A stretch of 64,000 nt of DNA from Fulvimarina manganoxydans (GTDB taxonomy: Bacteria; Pseudomonadota; Alphaproteobacteria; Rhizobiales; Rhizobiaceae): the NCBI RefSeq assembly GCF_900176465.1, contig NZ_FWXR01000020.1, positions 29,038-93,037 on the forward strand, in the 5' to 3' direction. The notes under the pieces were generated by a model that was not told the DNA's origin, made no database searches, and worked only from the letters and a program-made list of their open reading frames with translations. Positions 63,509 through 64,000 of the stretch are shown here, one piece after another; within the stretch, counting starts at the first letter, position 1, and each line of letters starts with the position of its first letter. Both the position numbers and the translations under genes were made by a program.

Positions 63509-63922
63509 TCAGGCGCGCCGGCTCTGGTCGATGCCGAGTTCGGCGAGGCGCGTGAGGCAGGCTTCTTCCGCCTGATCGAGTTCGACCAGCAGGTCATCGA
63601 TATCGTGGCGCTTTTGCTCGAGCTCTTCGCGGCGTCGTTTCACTTTCCCGATGATCGTCTTCAATTGTCCGGCCTCGCCGGGCGGCGTCTTATACATCCC
63701 GATGATCTCGCGGATTTCGGCAATGGAAAAACCGAGACGCTTGCCTCGAAGAATGTTGCGCAAAATCTGGCGATCCGACTGGCGAAAAAGGCGTGTGCGC
63801 CCTCGCCTCAAGGGATGGATCAGTCCCTCGTCTTCATAGAAGCGAATCGTCCGGGTCGAGATACCGAACTCTTTGGTCAATTCCGTGATGGTGTAGAAAT
63901 CGTGCATGGCAACTGTGTTCAT
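63509..63922 (-). CDS. MerR family transcriptional regulator (LiuR/SoxR-like)
   Basis: 137 residues. The N-terminal helix-turn-helix YTITELTKEFGISTRTIRFY, wing EDEGLIHPLRRGRTRLFRQS and the following coiled dimer helix (about 80-120) are complete. No metal-binding cysteine pattern: the single Cys near the end (EEACLTRL) is not arranged as in metal sensors. Similar proteins control branched-chain or fatty-acid breakdown. The start at 63922 overlaps the stop of an IS110 transposase; MHDFYT at 63907 would be the native start. Confidence 0.92.
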   Translation of the reverse strand: MNTVAMHDFYTITELTKEFGISTRTIRFYEDEGLIHPLRRGRTRLFRQSDRQILRNILRGKRLGFSIAEIREIIGMYKTPPGEAGQLKTIIGKVKRRREELEQKRHDIDDLLVELDQAEEACLTRLAELGIDQSRRA

Positions 63923-64000
63923 GCGAAGGCCTTTTTGTCTCTCTGCATGGCGTTGAGGACGGTGAGAAGCTTTCTGGCGACGGCGATGATTGCGACTTTC
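63919..64000 (-). mobile_element. C-terminal end of an IS110-family transposase (partial)
   Basis: The last 82 bases on the minus strand encode about 26 residues, KVAIIAVARKLLTVLNAMQR then DKKAFA and stop, matching the conserved C-terminus of IS110-type transposases (helix after the catalytic Ser region). The rest lies beyond the window. The stop codon overlaps the MerR start. The element's end therefore lies within a few bases of that gene. Confidence 0.72.

Noticed and set aside
1..64000. tRNA, rRNA, riboswitch and CRISPR signals
   Set aside because: Scanning by eye for T-loop-like motifs, repeated spaced units and long conserved leader structures gave nothing convincing; a covariance-model search would be decisive.

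Overview
The window looks like an ordinary piece of chromosome from a high-GC alphaproteobacterium of the order Hyphomicrobiales (Rhizobiales). The evidence is glnII with a divergent gstI-type gene, a rhizobial-style suf operon behind an Irr-type iron box, mfd next to sdhE and recG, cysE followed by a DUF3126 gene, clpS-clpA, a phasin, an IalB-family protein, a BTLCP transglutaminase-like protein, and DUF1489 and DUF3253 genes. A marine or saline-exposed member such as an Aurantimonadaceae relative would fit the ectoine genes, but the family assignment is a guess. I see no rRNA, tRNA, CRISPR, prophage or plasmid module.

Layout. (1) 1-12600 is a complete-looking ectoine/hydroxyectoine import and catabolism locus in two divergent arms. 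The minus arm is uehA-uehB-uehC (TRAP importer), a universal stress protein, an AsnC/Lrp regulator, a dehydrogenase (doeC) and an aminotransferase (doeD, cut by the window edge). The plus arm is eutA-eutB-eutC-doeA-doeB. The 598-bp divergent control region contains two perfect palindromes. (2) 12803-14451 is glutamine synthetase II with a clear sigma-54 promoter, and divergently a 64-aa GstI/DUF2735 protein, a family known to inhibit glnII translation. (3) 14767-15627 is mazG. (4) 15693-23760 is the minus-strand suf operon: cysteine desulfurase-sufB-sufC-sufD-VOC-sufS-sufT-VOC-sufA. Two VOC (glyoxalase-fold) genes are inserted, one overlapping sufS. A near-perfect Irr-box palindrome lies upstream. 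(5) 23954-28965 carries an alpha/beta hydrolase, tyrS, bcp overlapping a DUF455 ferritin-like gene, and an M23 peptidase. (6) 29028-36603 is a mixed envelope and transport region. (7) 36783-43326 is the repair block mfd, sdhE and recG, with a 34-aa membrane peptide gene between sdhE and recG. (8) 43350-49626 holds reductases, a P-loop kinase, a BTLCP protein, cysE-DUF3126 and azlCD. (9) 49920-55856 holds clpS-clpA, a phasin and a D,D-carboxypeptidase with a SPOR domain. (10) 55933-63922 is mostly small or conserved-domain genes (DUF1489, DUF599, DUF3253, YdcF, RDD, MscS, aldo/keto reductase, DUF1624, MerR). (11) The last 82 bases encode the C-terminus of an IS110-family transposase abutting the MerR gene.

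How the parts fit. The ectoine arm would bring in (hydroxy)ectoine and break it down to aspartate, feeding carbon and nitrogen into central metabolism. It sits directly beside an NtrC/sigma-54-type glutamine synthetase module, so a nitrogen-scavenging neighbourhood is plausible (inference). I did not find a convincing wholly new system. The most interesting items are the palindromic candidate operators of the ectoine locus, the VOC genes built into the suf operon, the gstI-glnII pair, the unlisted small membrane peptides, and a structured intergenic element between clpS and the phasin gene.
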